From: Oxyruncus cristatus
Lineage: Eukaryota; Chordata; Aves; Passeriformes; Cotingidae
NCBI GenBank assembly: GCA_013399855.1
Contig: VXAY01002607.1
Location: 267,599-331,598 of the forward strand
Length of the DNA: 64,000 nucleotides
Direction of reading: 5' to 3'
In this document: one piece after another, positions 23,501-35,700 of the stretch
How the letters are laid out: the number at the start of each line of letters is the position of its first letter
How positions within the stretch are numbered: the first letter of the stretch is position 1
The notes under the pieces: model-generated
What the model saw: the letters and a program-made list of their open reading frames with translations, nothing else
Told to the model about the DNA's origin: nothing
Database searches by the model: none
Made by a program: the position numbers and the translations under genes

Positions 23501-24665
23501 TGCACTTTAAGTACCTTTTTGAAGAAGATTCCCTCTGTTCTGGGATGCAGAAGGGAAGGGAGTCCTATTTCCAGGCTGCTGAGAAATGGGTTTTTTTGGT
23601 CAAAGGCAAATAATCCTGATTACTAATTAGCAAGGTATTTCAAAGCAAAGACTTTACTTTTTGCTGCTTGTTATCTAATTTACAGGGATTTAATTTTATG
23701 TAATGTATTGTATATTTATACATCTGTAATTAATTGCACATTAGATATGGAAGAGGATTAGCTTCGGTCTAACACCCACTGGTACCATACAATCGACTAA
23801 TAACTGCCTGTGCACATGCATCTGTCTGGTTCTCCTGCACAGCCTGAGTTGGTGGGGGTTTGTGCCGTGGTGGGTGTTTCTGTGGAAGGTGCAGCTGCTG
23901 AGCCTGCTGCTGGAAGGAGGGAGGATCCTGCTGCTGCTCGGGAAGGGTCTGGGAACGTCCCTTGGCCTGGGTCTGCCGTGTGCGTCCCATCTCCCCGCTG
24001 TAGTTCCTCACCCCGGTTGTGGTCTGGCTGTGCTGTCTGTAGCAGGAATGTATTAACTTTGTGCTTCCTTGTTTAAAAAAACATCAGCTGTTCAAGAACA
24101 GGACTGACTTTTCTTTTGTTCAGAAGGCCATTTATGCGTTCTGTGTGTTGGAAACCGAAACGAGTCCAACGCCAACCAGGTGGTTGTGTCCAATGTCATT
24201 GGGAACAGGTTGTAAATTGCCAGGATCAGCTGTGGATTCGGAAAACTGAGGGGGTGGAGCTCCTGAGTCTTCAATTCTTAATGCTGCCAAGTGAATGGCC
24301 TGACCCTGAGCAGTGCTGAACTACCCCTTGCTTTCCCGGAGGCCAGGACTGGCAGCGGAGGGAGTCGTGGGTGATCAGCACTCCCCAGGATCAGGTCTTT
24401 AATTTTCCACTCTGCTTGTCCATACTCCATGTGCAGTTGGTTATGGCTCCCGAATTCGGACATCAGACATGCTGTTCACAGAACACATCCCTCGGAATCG
24501 CAGTGCCCCTGTCCCTGTTCATCTCTGTACACAAGGTATACAAGGTATATGCTGTATAAGTGGCCTTCTCGAACAAATCTCTTTGCAGACTGATTTCATC
24601 CCAGCGAAGGAGTGTATCAGCAACACTGTACATTAATTTCAGGTTTTCATTTTCTTATTTTATTT

Positions 24666-24722
24666 TGTAAATATATCCGATATTTGGAGCTTGAGTATAC
24701 AAAATGTAAATATAGTTCATGT
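24666..24722 (+). promoter_or_regulatory. Pair of Pumilio-type elements in the KIF1B 3' UTR
   Basis: UGUAAAUA occurs at 24666-24673 and 24715-24722, each an exact match to the UGUANAUA consensus. They lie in an AT-rich block about 110-170 nt upstream of the poly(A) signal. Binding is inferred. Confidence 0.6.
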
Positions 24723-24832
24723 ATTTGTACTAATTCTGATCCATTTGCTGTATAGCCTTAGGTGTGCAATGCAGATATCTAACTGTGTATGGTAACCTTG
24801 CACCACTGAATTGTTAGTGAACGAGGTGAAAC

Positions 24833-24838
24833 AATAAA
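24833..24838 (+). promoter_or_regulatory. KIF1B: KIF1B polyadenylation signal AATAAA
   Basis: Canonical AATAAA. A GT/T-rich stretch follows about 30 nt later (TGTGTGCTCCTTTCATTGTG), as expected for the downstream element. Confidence 0.85.
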
Positions 24839-24855
24839 GGTACAACCAGTGCATT

Positions 24856-26000
24856 AGCAGGTATAATGTGTGCTCCTTTCATTGTGATTTAATTACTGCT
24901 ATCTTATGTTGGCTACTTGTTTTCTAAACCTGTGCTGAACAAGCTGATGCTTTGGTGAGATTTGTCTCTGCTGTTCCTGAGAAGGATGGGAGGCCCTGCT
25001 TGTCCTCCCTCATCCTTTCCCCCCTGGTGTGTTACACAGAATCTCTAAGGGCTTTTGGGATGCTTTCAAAAGATTTTTTGGCTTGAAAGATGAATTCAAC
25101 TTGTCACAGATGCCAATACTCAATTCGCTTATCTGGTTAAAAATGAGAGGAAATGTGTGAAATCAAATCACCCAAACACAACAGCAAAGTCTGAGGCATC
25201 AGCTCTGTGAACAAAGACATGTCAGGGAACCCCTGTGGATCGTTCCTGTCTTGGTCCGAAGATGGAAAGTTCTTAAAAGTCATGGACAGGACATTCCCAA
25301 AGCATTTAAGTGCCAGCAGAACAGGTCAAACACCTCTCAAAACTTTAACTCAGGTACCTGATGACAAAATCCCTTTATCAGATTGCTGCCACATCTCTTC
25401 TTCATCTGCAAAGCTCTTCTTTGCTGCTGTTGCTGACGCCTTATTTCTTCGCAGGTGGGCACTTGAGTAACCTGTGACCTTTTTGTGGTGGCTCCTCCGA
25501 CTGCTCAATTAACACCTCGGAGGAGCCGCTCTCTCTTTCACTGCTTCCCGAGCCATTAATGCCCAAAATTAAGGTGAACCAAAAACCTGATGGGTCAGTT
25601 TGCTTCCGGTCCTCTTGTTTAGAGAATAATTTATATAGAACTTAATAGAAACCAAACTAAACACGCTTCCCGTGTCCCTGCCTGTCCCGGAGCAAAGGTA
25701 CGGCAGTAGCTTTCTCCTCTCACCATTACTGTAAGCTCACTGCTCACAGAGGAGCAGGTTTTTCAAGTTTTCCCTAAATTCCAGAACACCTAATGACAAA
25801 TGGGTGGCGGAGATCCGGGAGGGGCTGATTGCAGCCTGGGACGATGTTCAGCAACAGAATTTTAAACCCATTAATAATAATTAAAGGCCAGAAAACACAA
25901 ATGCGCAGCTCCCAGGGGTTTGCTGCGCTCTCCGGGTATCGCTGCGGGCAGAGGCACAGAGAAGGCACCGGGCAGCTGCGGGCGCGGCTCTCGGGGCTCC
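24856..26000. other. KIF1B-PGD intergenic region
   Basis: I recognise no gene. It contains an 11-bp inverted repeat, GGCTCCTCCGA at 25490-25500 with its complement at 25517-25527 across a 16-nt loop. GC content rises toward the PGD CpG island from about 25900. Confidence 0.7.
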
Positions 26001-26700
26001 TGCGGCCTCGGGAGCGTCAATGACCGGGGGACGCGGCGGTGACACAGCGGGGACACCGCGGGCACCCCGACCCTGCGCTGAGCCCCGCCCGCCCCGGGCG
26101 GCGCCGCCCCTCCCGCTGCCCCTTTAAGGGGGCGTGGCCTCCGCGCCATCGGCCCATGGGCGTGGGGCGGGGCCCGCCGGACGGACCAATGGGCACTCTC
26201 GGCCCCGCCCCGCCCCGCCCGCGCGGCTGAGGGGGGACCCGGCGCGCGCCGCAGGACGAGCCCAGAAAGAAGCCGCGGAGTCGCCGCCCTCAGCGCCGCA
26301 GCCATGGCCGAGTGAGTGCGGGCCGGGAGAGGCGGGGGCCAGCGCTGAAACTGCCGCGGGGCGAGGGTCGAGGGTGCCCCTTGTTCGCTGAGGGCAGGCG
26401 GGGGTCTCTCCAGCCGCTGCCCGGGCATTCTGCCCGGCCGCGGGGCCGGGGCGGTGGGTGCTGCCGTGGGTCCCGCTGTCCTGCGTGGCGGCTGCCGCGG
26501 TGGGCCTGGCGGGCAGGGGAAAGGGGCGGACGGGGCCCTGGAGGGGCTGAGGGACCCGCGGGGGGACCGCGCCGGTGGCCGGGTGGCTGTGGCAGAGCCG
26601 GGGAGCGGCCCCTGCCCGAGTCGTGGCTGTGGAGCAGGGAAGTTGTGAGCCCAGGCCTCGAGGGACGGGCTGGGCTCCCCTGCATCGGCCTCCAGCAGAA
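25900..26700 (+). promoter_or_regulatory. PGD: PGD CpG-island promoter
   Basis: A dense CpG region surrounds exon 1. GC boxes (GGGGCGGGGC near 26164), a CCAAT box at 26186-26190 and GGGCGTGGC-type motifs precede the ATG at 26304. No TATA box is visible. This is typical of a broadly expressed metabolic gene. Island limits are by eye. Confidence 0.8.
26304..26311 (+). CDS. PGD: PGD exon 1 coding part
   Basis: Eight coding bases, ATG GCC GA, before the donor GTGAGT. The context around the ATG (GCAGCCATGG) is a strong Kozak match. It joins to exon 2 as Met-Ala-Glu-Ala-Asp-Ile. Confidence 0.93.
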
Positions 26701-29700
26701 TGTCCCGTTCTCCTCGTTTTCTGTGCTCACCCCAAATCATTTGGCGTTGCGGAAGCAAAAAACGTGATGTAACGTGCAGACACGGTGTTCTGGTGTCTGT
26801 TCACTGTGGAGCTGTGATAGAGCTGGGTCCACCAGTGAATGTTTGAGCCGCTCACTTTACTCCCTGCCTATAATGCAATGTTTTGCATTGCTTTTCCTGC
26901 TCATCCGACTGGGTCTTGGTGGTTGGGAATAACTCTCGGTGACTCGAGACATGCTGTGTGTTGTTCTGCACTCTGACCGGGAGCCACAAGGATCTGCAAC
27001 TTCCTCAGGAGGGGCAGCTCCGATCTCTGCTCTGGTGACAGTGCCAGGACCTCAGGGAATGGCCTGAAGTTTGTCAGGGCAGGGTCAGGTTGGATCTCAG
27101 GAAAAGGTTCTCCCCCAGAGGGTGGTGGGGCACTGAACAGGCTCCCCAGGGTTTGGTCACGGCCCCAAGGCTGCCAGAGCTCAAGGAGTGTTTGGACAAT
27201 GCTCTCAGGGACAGGGGGGGATTGTTGGGGTGGCAGGGCCAGGAGTTGGACTAGATGATCCTTGGGGATCTCTTCCACCTTGGGATATTCTGTGATTCTA
27301 TGATCTCTTGCACTAATAGCTGCCAGAATCAACTTAGAGCACGTTTGTTAGGGAGGGGAGGGCTGGTCAGAACAGCCTGGCAGAGGTGTGGATGCTGCTG
27401 CTGGATCACTGCTAATGAGACTCACCTGGCATTTTTGCTCTTCCACGTTCCAGAGCTGACATTGCTTTGATTGGACTGGCCGTGATGGGTCAGAACCTCA
27501 TTCTGAACATGAATGACCACGGCTTCGTGGTAAGTGAAGGAGATGTTGTTCAGAAAAGCTGACTCAGTAGCACTTGGGATTGGAGCTGAGTGTTCTGTGG
27601 GTGCTTTTCCCGTCCTTGTGTGATGACCTAATAGGTGCTGTTTCCTCCTCTTGGTTATAACCTGTGCTGCCCTTTGTCCCGTTTCCAGGGCAGAGCAGCG
27701 TTTCAGGCCTGTACTCAGCTGGCACCTTTTATCTTAGTTATGCATGACTTTTCCTGAAGTTTGCCTTGGGCTTGGCCCTTAACCACAGCTTCCCAAGGCA
27801 CTTGCAAAGACATGCTCAGGTTCCCTACAGGTGTGTAGGGAAGGTGGAACTGGGAGAGCACAGGATGTTGAACCTTCCTTGTATAATTTATAGTCCGAGC
27901 TAAAGTAACTGCTCTGTTGGCAGCTTTTATTACCCTGTTTTCTTGCACCCCCAGGTGTGTGCTTTTAACAGGACAGTTTCCAAAGTGGATGACTTCCTGG
28001 CCAACGAGGCCAAGGGAACCAAAGTAATTGGAGCTCACAGCCTGGAGGAGATGGTCTCCAAGCTGAAGAAGCCCCGTCGCATTATCCTCCTGGTGAAGGC
28101 TGGAAGTGCTGTGGATGACTTCATCAAGAAACTGGTGAGGCAGATATTCCTTCTACCTGTGACTTCTTGCTGTCTTTTGGAGGAGCTTCCTCTGAAAGTT
28201 CTCAATTATTCATCATTAATTAAATGTTGAATGCATGGAGAAAATCAAAACGGTGATTTATTTTTGGCAGGTGCCGTTGCTGGAGACTGGAGACATCATA
28301 ATTGATGGTGGGAATTCTGAGTATAGAGATACCACGGTAAGCCTGTTTCCTACCCAAAGTAAATGGATGAAATACACGTGATTCTTTCTCCTCTGATCAT
28401 CAGAATAGTCAGTTGAAAAGATGCCATCACCCCTCTGCTCAGGAAAAGCCAAACTGAATTATTTCTGCAAAATTTCATCATGCAGCCTGTTAAAAAGTGA
28501 TTGTTACAGTAGCTAAGGACTGCTCTGTAAGAATATTTTATAGAAGTCGCCCAAATCATCAGGGAGTGTTTTTATTGACAGCTTTTAAACAGTGAAGGCC
28601 TTTAGAAAATTTCCTGTTAAAATCTTCAGGAGTTTTCAGGGAGATTTGTAAGTCTAAGGGTCTTTGTGGATTTGTTGTTACTTCTCAATCCTACATGATC
28701 ACAGGACAGTCCAGTCAGACAGAACTGCTGGTTTGGCTGTCTTGGTTAGTGGAAGCAGCAGAGTAATTACCTGCATTCAGACTGGTGTTTCTGAATCTTT
28801 ATAAAGGGGTGCTGGTGTTCGTCTTTCTGCTTTGACATCCTGATCTTGGATAAGTGAGTGGCCATGCCAAAACCAAAAACAGTGAGGATTAATCCTTGGG
28901 GAGCTTGCAGCTCTCCTTAGGGATCTGGGCCTGTGCCTCTCTCCACTCAGAGGGAATTAGTTGCCCTTATGTTGTCCGTGGTTCCACCTGCCCTCTGCAG
29001 CGAGCTCTGCAATTCCACCTTGGGCCTAATCTGCCTCCCCCACATCTTTGCTCACAGCATGTGCCACCTGACACTTAATACTGAGCCTTTTCCAACCTCA
29101 GTGCTGCTCTTTTCTGTCTGGTGCTTAAGGCCCTGTTTTCTCAGGGAGTCCCTTTTGCAAGATCCACATCAAAGCTACAGGAAGTTTCTTAACGCTCACT
29201 TTGGTGTGTGTGTGTGTGTGTACAGGCTTTCTCTAAGGTTGGCTGTTAACATGTCCAGAGCAGAATTGAAAACCTAATTTTAGGTCTGAATTGGTAACCT
29301 TTGTTTGCAAGGCTCTGGTGTTAAACAAAATCAAATAATGCTGCTCTGCTCTTTGTTCCAGAGACGTTGTAAGGAACTCCAGGCAAAGGGCATCTTGTTT
29401 GTGGGAAGTGGTGTCAGTGGTGGGGAGGAGGGTGCCAGATATGGGCCTTCACTCATGCCAGGAGGAGCCAAAGAAGCCTGGTAAGCATGAGCTACTATAT
29501 TTCTTCTTCAGAATGGTGTGCAATAATCATCTGTTCACCATGAGAGCCGAGGGAGGGCAGGAGCAGGGCGTGGGTGTGGAGGGAACACGATATGTTGCCG
29601 TCTCACTTCCTCAAGGCTCGAGATTTCTCAACCCAGCTCGGGTCATGGGGCTGTGCTGAACCTTCGTGGCAGGCAGAACAGAGGCAGGTGTTTCTTCCAG

Positions 29701-32700
29701 GAATCCACAGGCAAAAGCAGGACCAACATAAATCTGAAGGGAGGAAGGAATTTTGCTTAAATGTTAAACAAGTACTATTTCATGTATATTTTTTTCTTTT
29801 GAGGCCCTGTGCACTTGGGAAGCTGCAAGCCATGAATCAGGCAGCAGCAAAGGTCCCTGTAGTGGCACATTATAAAAGGAGGCTTCAGGACATGTTTGTA
29901 CTGACTAACAAATACACCAATTTATCTGCAAGTTCCTGCATGCTGCTGTGCTCTTTTATATCATGTTGCTGTAAAGAACTGTACATCAATGCTCATATTA
30001 GACTTTATCCCTGGGTGCCCATTCTCTCTCTAAATGTAGAAAGAAAGGGTGTGTCCAGGCTTTGCCTGAGCTTTAGAATCCCTGGAGTCCCTGTCCGTTT
30101 GCATTAGTGTTTCATACCTGTATCAGCCTGTTCAAATTTGATGGCACAAAGCCATCAGCAACAGTTATCTGCTGCCTGATCATCTTCTTGCCATGAACAG
30201 CTCAGTAAGGACAGCTTCTGTTTTCGGAGGGAGAAGATATTTGGGCTCCTTTACGTGCATTAGGCTTGTCTGCACAGTGTTGCAGACATGACTTGATTTG
30301 TAATATCTCGCAAAAGACTGTCTGGTTGCAAAAAGCATATATTGAATTGACATTGCTGCATGGTGGGCTGTGAACCTGCTATCTGCCCTCAGCCCAGGCT
30401 GCCTTTGGGCAGGTCACAGAAGGAGGCATCTGATCCATACTGATGAATGTTATTTTTGTCTCTCGTGGTGTCTGTGTCCCTGCCTGTCTGCTGAGCTGTG
30501 TTGTTTCTCCCCACAGGCCCCACATCAAGACCATATTCCAGAGCATTGCTGCTAAAGTGGGATCTGGGGAGCCTTGTTGTGACTGGGTAAATATTCATCT
30601 GGCACTGACTTAACTTGGGGTTAGGTCCCCCCTTAGGTAGCTTGGTTGCTGAAGCTCATGGATGTTTGTCCGAAATGAACCCAGCGCCATCAGTGGTTGA
30701 TTTTGTGGTGGACTGGGTTCATTTCCAATCTGCCATCTCTGTTAACTCACACCATGCCGTGGAAAGACAAAGTTTTATGGCTGGGTCATGGACCTGTGAC
30801 CCACCAGTTTCAGTTGGCACTGGGTTTGCTTCCTTCCTTTAGTCAGAAGGAAGCCACGGGCAGGTATCAAACTCTGGGATCAGTGATGGTGCTGTTGCTG
30901 AGGGGATTTTTGGATGTTTCCTGACAGGTGGGAGATGAAGGTGCCGGACATTTCGTGAAGATGGTGCACAACGGGATCGAATATGGAGACATGCAGCTGA
31001 TCTGTGAGGCCTACCACCTCATGAAGGATGTGGTGGGCATGCAGCACGATGAGATGGCAGAGGTGATCTGCAGTTTTTAGTGTCTTGCCTTTTTTTGTGC
31101 CGCGGTGGTTGTCTGCCCCTGCTGAGGGGCTGGGCTTGGGTGAAGCAGCTGCACACACGTGAAGGGAATTTTTCTGACATGCCTCCTGCGAGGACAGTGC
31201 ACAGTATTCCTGAACGTCCCATGAGGTAGGGAGCAGCAAGCACACACAGCTGAATGTTTAAAGGAGTTGTCTAAACTCTCCCATTCTCTGCTGATTTCTC
31301 CCCAGAAAGCACCTTCTGGTGTAGAGATAGGAATTTCCTTGCCTGAAAAGAGCTAATGGAACACTGAGCATTATAATCAAACAGGCAAAATGCATACATA
31401 AATTAATAAATCAGTTGATGTATATTGTAGATATAGCAAATTGGGGTGTGTATGTGTGTATATAAATACAAGCACATTTCTTCTTTTCCAGGTGTTTCAG
31501 GAATGGAATAAGACAGAGCTGGACTCTTTCCTGATTGAAATCACAGCCAGTATTCTCAAATTCAAAGACAGCGATGGCAAGTACCTCCTCCCAAAGATCA
31601 GGGACAGCGCGGGACAGAAGGGCACAGGGAAGTGGACAGCCATTTCTGCCCTGGAGTACGGAGTCCCTGTCACACTCATAGGTAACTGTTCCTCCGTCTG
31701 GCTTCATCCTTCCTTCTGCAGGCACCACACCCCAGTAAGGAGTATTTTCTAGGTTCAGGTGTATCAGCCGTTCTGCCCTGGTTACTGGTTTTGTCTGAGG
31801 GGCTTGTTTTTATCTCGTTCCTTAAATGGTGGCAGTACTGTTGTCACACCTGTGTCCGTGGTGTCCCCACAGCGCTGTGAGGCCTCGGGGACAGGTGAGC
31901 ATGAAGTGCTGTGCTGGGAGTGTTGTAATACATCTGCAACACCTTTACAGTGGCCTAATACCTCTGGTCCAGTGTGGGCTTCCTGTTGGGTAATTAAATG
32001 ACTCAACAGGTTCTTTTCTCTGCGAATTGCTTTCATTTTCATGCTTTCTCTATCTCTTTTTCCCCTGGCCTTGGCTGGTCCAGTCCTGAAGATAAGAAAA
32101 ATTGTATTCAGTAGCTAAAAGAGAGTAACTACAGTGTAGCTATCAAAGAAACACGGGTGCATTCCAACAGCAAAACAACTTCTGTAGATGGTTTTAATAT
32201 TCTACTGCTGCTGTAGTCTTTCAGTTCTAGGCTTGAAACACTGTTTCTTTTTTGTGCTGTTGATATTGTGCTGTTTGGGGTTCTTGCAAAGATCAAGGGC
32301 GGGGGAGGCACTCCCTGGTTAGTGCTGTGCAGTGCCAGGAGCATGGTTGGGTAACGATGGGCTGGTGGGAAGTGTGTGCCATAGTCCTTGTGCAAACGTG
32401 GCCGCTCTCAGGGCAGTTGCTCTGTGTGGTTTTACTACATAAGCATGACTTGCCAACTTCTGCTTGTGAGAGCAGAGTCATGCTACTCCTGCTTTTCCCT
32501 GATTTTCCTGCCCCACTGCTCCTCCCCAGTGTAGAAGGAAGTTTTTGCAGAAATGGAAAGGAGCCAGTTCTGATTTAGATGTGATATGCTAATCCTGCTG
32601 CAGGGAGGATCCAGAACCTTGTGAAAACATTACTCATTCTTCTTTTTTGTTGTTGGTGGTTTGATTTTTGGTGTGTGTGTGTTGTTTTTTTTTTCTTTGG

Positions 32701-35700
32701 TAATTCATGACTGACTTAAAAGGTGCAACAAGACTTGCTTGCTTTCCTTCTATCAGACCCTGAAAGGAAAGCTTCTTTTTCTCTTCCATTTTACAATACT
32801 GACATCAATTGCAAATAAATACTACTTAAACCAGCATGATTAGGAATTGACTGAGCCAGATCAAGAGACTGTCATTCAGGCTTTCTCCCTATGAGCTGAA
32901 GGTACTCCTGTGCTAACTCCTTAGCCCTGACAAATGACACTTAGTAACCTGCTTAGTGATGTTATAAAACTTTCTTATGGGCTTCTGAATATTAGTGTTA
33001 GGGGCCTTCCAGATTTATGAGTCTTATTTCCTGCTATAACCCGCTGATTTATCCTTGATTTTCATTGCCCATGTGACTGTTTCACTGTGTATGTGGCTCA
33101 TCAAGCCGTGACACTCCCTGTGTTCTGGAGTCTCTCAGACATTGACAGTGATGCTCAGCTTTTAATGATCTCCCTTTCCTGCCGTGCCCAAAGGTGAAGC
33201 AGTGTTTGCACGGTGCCTGTCTTCCCTCAAAGATGAGAGAGTGCAGGCCAGTAAACTGCTGGAAGGGCCCAAAATGACTCAGTTCAGTGGGAACAAGAAG
33301 GCCTTCCTGGAGGACATCCGCAAGGTGAGTCCCTGTGCCGCTCAGAGCTGCCCACCAGAGCAGGTCTGGGGTGCTGTGAGCCCTGGGGAAGAGCTCTTGT
33401 GTTTATATTTCGTAACAATTGGTTCCTGCTTTCAGCGTTGTGCACTGTCCAGTGATGTCCACAAAGCACAATGTGACCTATTCCTGACCAGAGAGTAGTC
33501 CTGAGGGAATTCAGGTCCTGCCACAGTGGGCAGTGGTCACTACCGGGGGTGCAGAGGTCATAATTCATGCACAGGAGCTTTTCCACCCCTCAACACTCCT
33601 GTCTTTGCAATGGGTATTAATCTCTTTATCTCTCTCTGCTGAGACCAAGCTTTCCAACAACTAGAAAGGATTCTCAAATAGCTGGAATTTGTCAACTGTA
33701 CTCGTCCCTGTTGAGATGTGGACTAAACAGAATATGTAGACCGTGAAGTTTCTAGTTCAACTTCGTGGGACTTCTCTTGGAATGTGACTTTGTTTTGTTA
33801 TTTTTTTTTTTAGGCCCTGTATGCTTCCAAGATTATCTCCTATACTCAAGGCTTCATGCTGCTGAGACAAGCAGCCAAAGAATTTGGCTGGAGGCTGAAT
33901 TACGGTGCTATTGCACTGATGTGGAGGGGAGGCTGCATCATCAGGAGGTAATTAAGATGAGGAGGTAACTTGGTTGCTGAGGGGAGAAGAGCAGGTAGTT
34001 TAGTTTATGTGGTGCTTGGCTGACAAGCCTGGAGATTTCCTTGGAAAATCCACGGAGTTACTCTGCTGCTGAGGTCCTGAGAGGCTGTTTCTGATCAGAG
34101 ACAGACTAAAGGTTACAGATGAACCGTCTGTCCTGGTGGCTTAGAAAATCTGCAGATTTTCTTTGATCTTTGTAATGTTTGGAATCTGAGTCTGGCTGAG
34201 GGAAGTTTTGGCACGTGATAAGTTTTGGATTCTGGGCCTTTGTTGAAAGCTGTGAAATTTATTCCTGGTTTACCTCTGCCTAGTGTGTTCCTGGGAAAAA
34301 TCAAAGATGCTTTTGATCGGAACCCTGACCTCCAGAATTTGCTGCTGGATGATTTCTTTAAGACAGCTGTTGAAGACTGTCAGGTGAGTTCCAAGGAAAG
34401 AAGAGCATGGAAACAACAGTTTACAGCCAGGACTGTCATGGTTCATCTCTTTGATACTGGCCCAGCTACGACTGGAAACAGAAGGTTTCCATTTTACTGT
34501 TACAGAAGAGCCTTAAGCAACAGCAATTCAGAAGGACCACAACATGTTCATACAGGCCAGGCATTTTTTTCCTCATTCTCATCACTGCCCCGTGCACTTG
34601 GATTTCTGTTCCAGTACCATTGTTCACAGTAGCCCCAAAACAACAGCGTTCCAGACCCGCCGTTCTTTGGGCCTGGGTTTGTCCAAACAGTGTCCTGATT
34701 TGGATGGAGCTGACAGGCAGAATTAAAACCAGATTATCTGGCCAACAAAGAAGTCATATACTATCATTAATAACTCTTGTAACTGAATCTGAATATTCCA
34801 TGCAAGTTACTAGATCAGATGAACAGTTGTACCAGGGATTATCCACGTGTCTGTCTGAAGTATCACACTGACCTCTTACGCCCCTGGGCGAGCTTTGTCC
34901 TAGGCTTGGTGAGAGGTCCTGGAAGTGCCTCAGTGTTTGCCCAGAGCATTCTCTGCTGGGTTTGTGCTTTTGGGATGTTCTGATCATGTTTATGTAAAAG
35001 AACAGCATCCTTATTCGAGGCTGTGGTTTGACTGTGTGCCTCAACTCTTCTCGTCCTGTTGTTAACTCTTACCATTATTTTGTATCAACCCGTTTTTCTG
35101 TAAAATCAGGATTTGCACAGACTTGGTTATTAGATTTCATAGAAGGTAAAATAGCACACAGTTGTACTAAAATAGTCCATGTGCCTGCGTGTACCTCTGA
35201 GCAAGCACCGATTAGTTTCTTTTTCCTTTATTTCCCCCCCTCCTTTCCTCTCTCCCAGGACTCCTGGCGCCGTGTGATCAGTACTGGAGTACAGATTGGA
35301 ATCCCTATGCCCTGCTTCACCACAGCACTTTCTTTTTATGATGGATACAGGCATGAGGTACTGCCAGCTAACCTGATTCAGGTGGGTACTGAAAGAGCTC
35401 TTCTGGCTACTGAAATATCTACCATCTTTGTAGAGAAGTATCTCTGAATGTTTGCATGTATGTAAGTGCTTGCTTTTTAAATTAGTACCAAGCAGAAGTA
35501 ATAAAGTTGTGTTTCTACAGAACACAATTACTAGATACTAATAATTACTAGATACTAATAACTGTTTCATTGCAGTGATTTTTCTAATAGTGAGAAAATA
35601 AATTCAAATGTTATGATACTGAAGTCAGATCTTTTTTTCTAGTATTCCTATAGTCGAGTATCAGTAGGTGCAACTTGTAATCCTCATCTGAGTGTGATAC

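Larger units (their letters stand above)
20114..24855 (+). other. KIF1B: KIF1B 3' UTR
   Basis: About 4.7 kb of noncoding sequence from the stop to just past the AATAAA at 24833. The length resembles the long 3' UTR of mammalian KIF1B. It holds an A-rich tract with an assembly gap (20422-20489). It also has AT-rich, conserved-looking blocks near 23640-23760 and 24600-24830, and Pumilio-type UGUAAAUA elements. I see no second gene. Confidence 0.8.

Noticed and set aside
25871..26758. 295-codon minus-strand ORF across the PGD promoter
   Set aside because: It lies in a CpG island where stop codons are rare. The product is Pro/Arg/Gly-rich low complexity, and it overlaps the PGD exon 1 promoter.
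29574..30107. 177-codon + strand ORF in PGD intron 5
   Set aside because: No recognisable domain, no splice-site framing, and a length expected by chance in this window.
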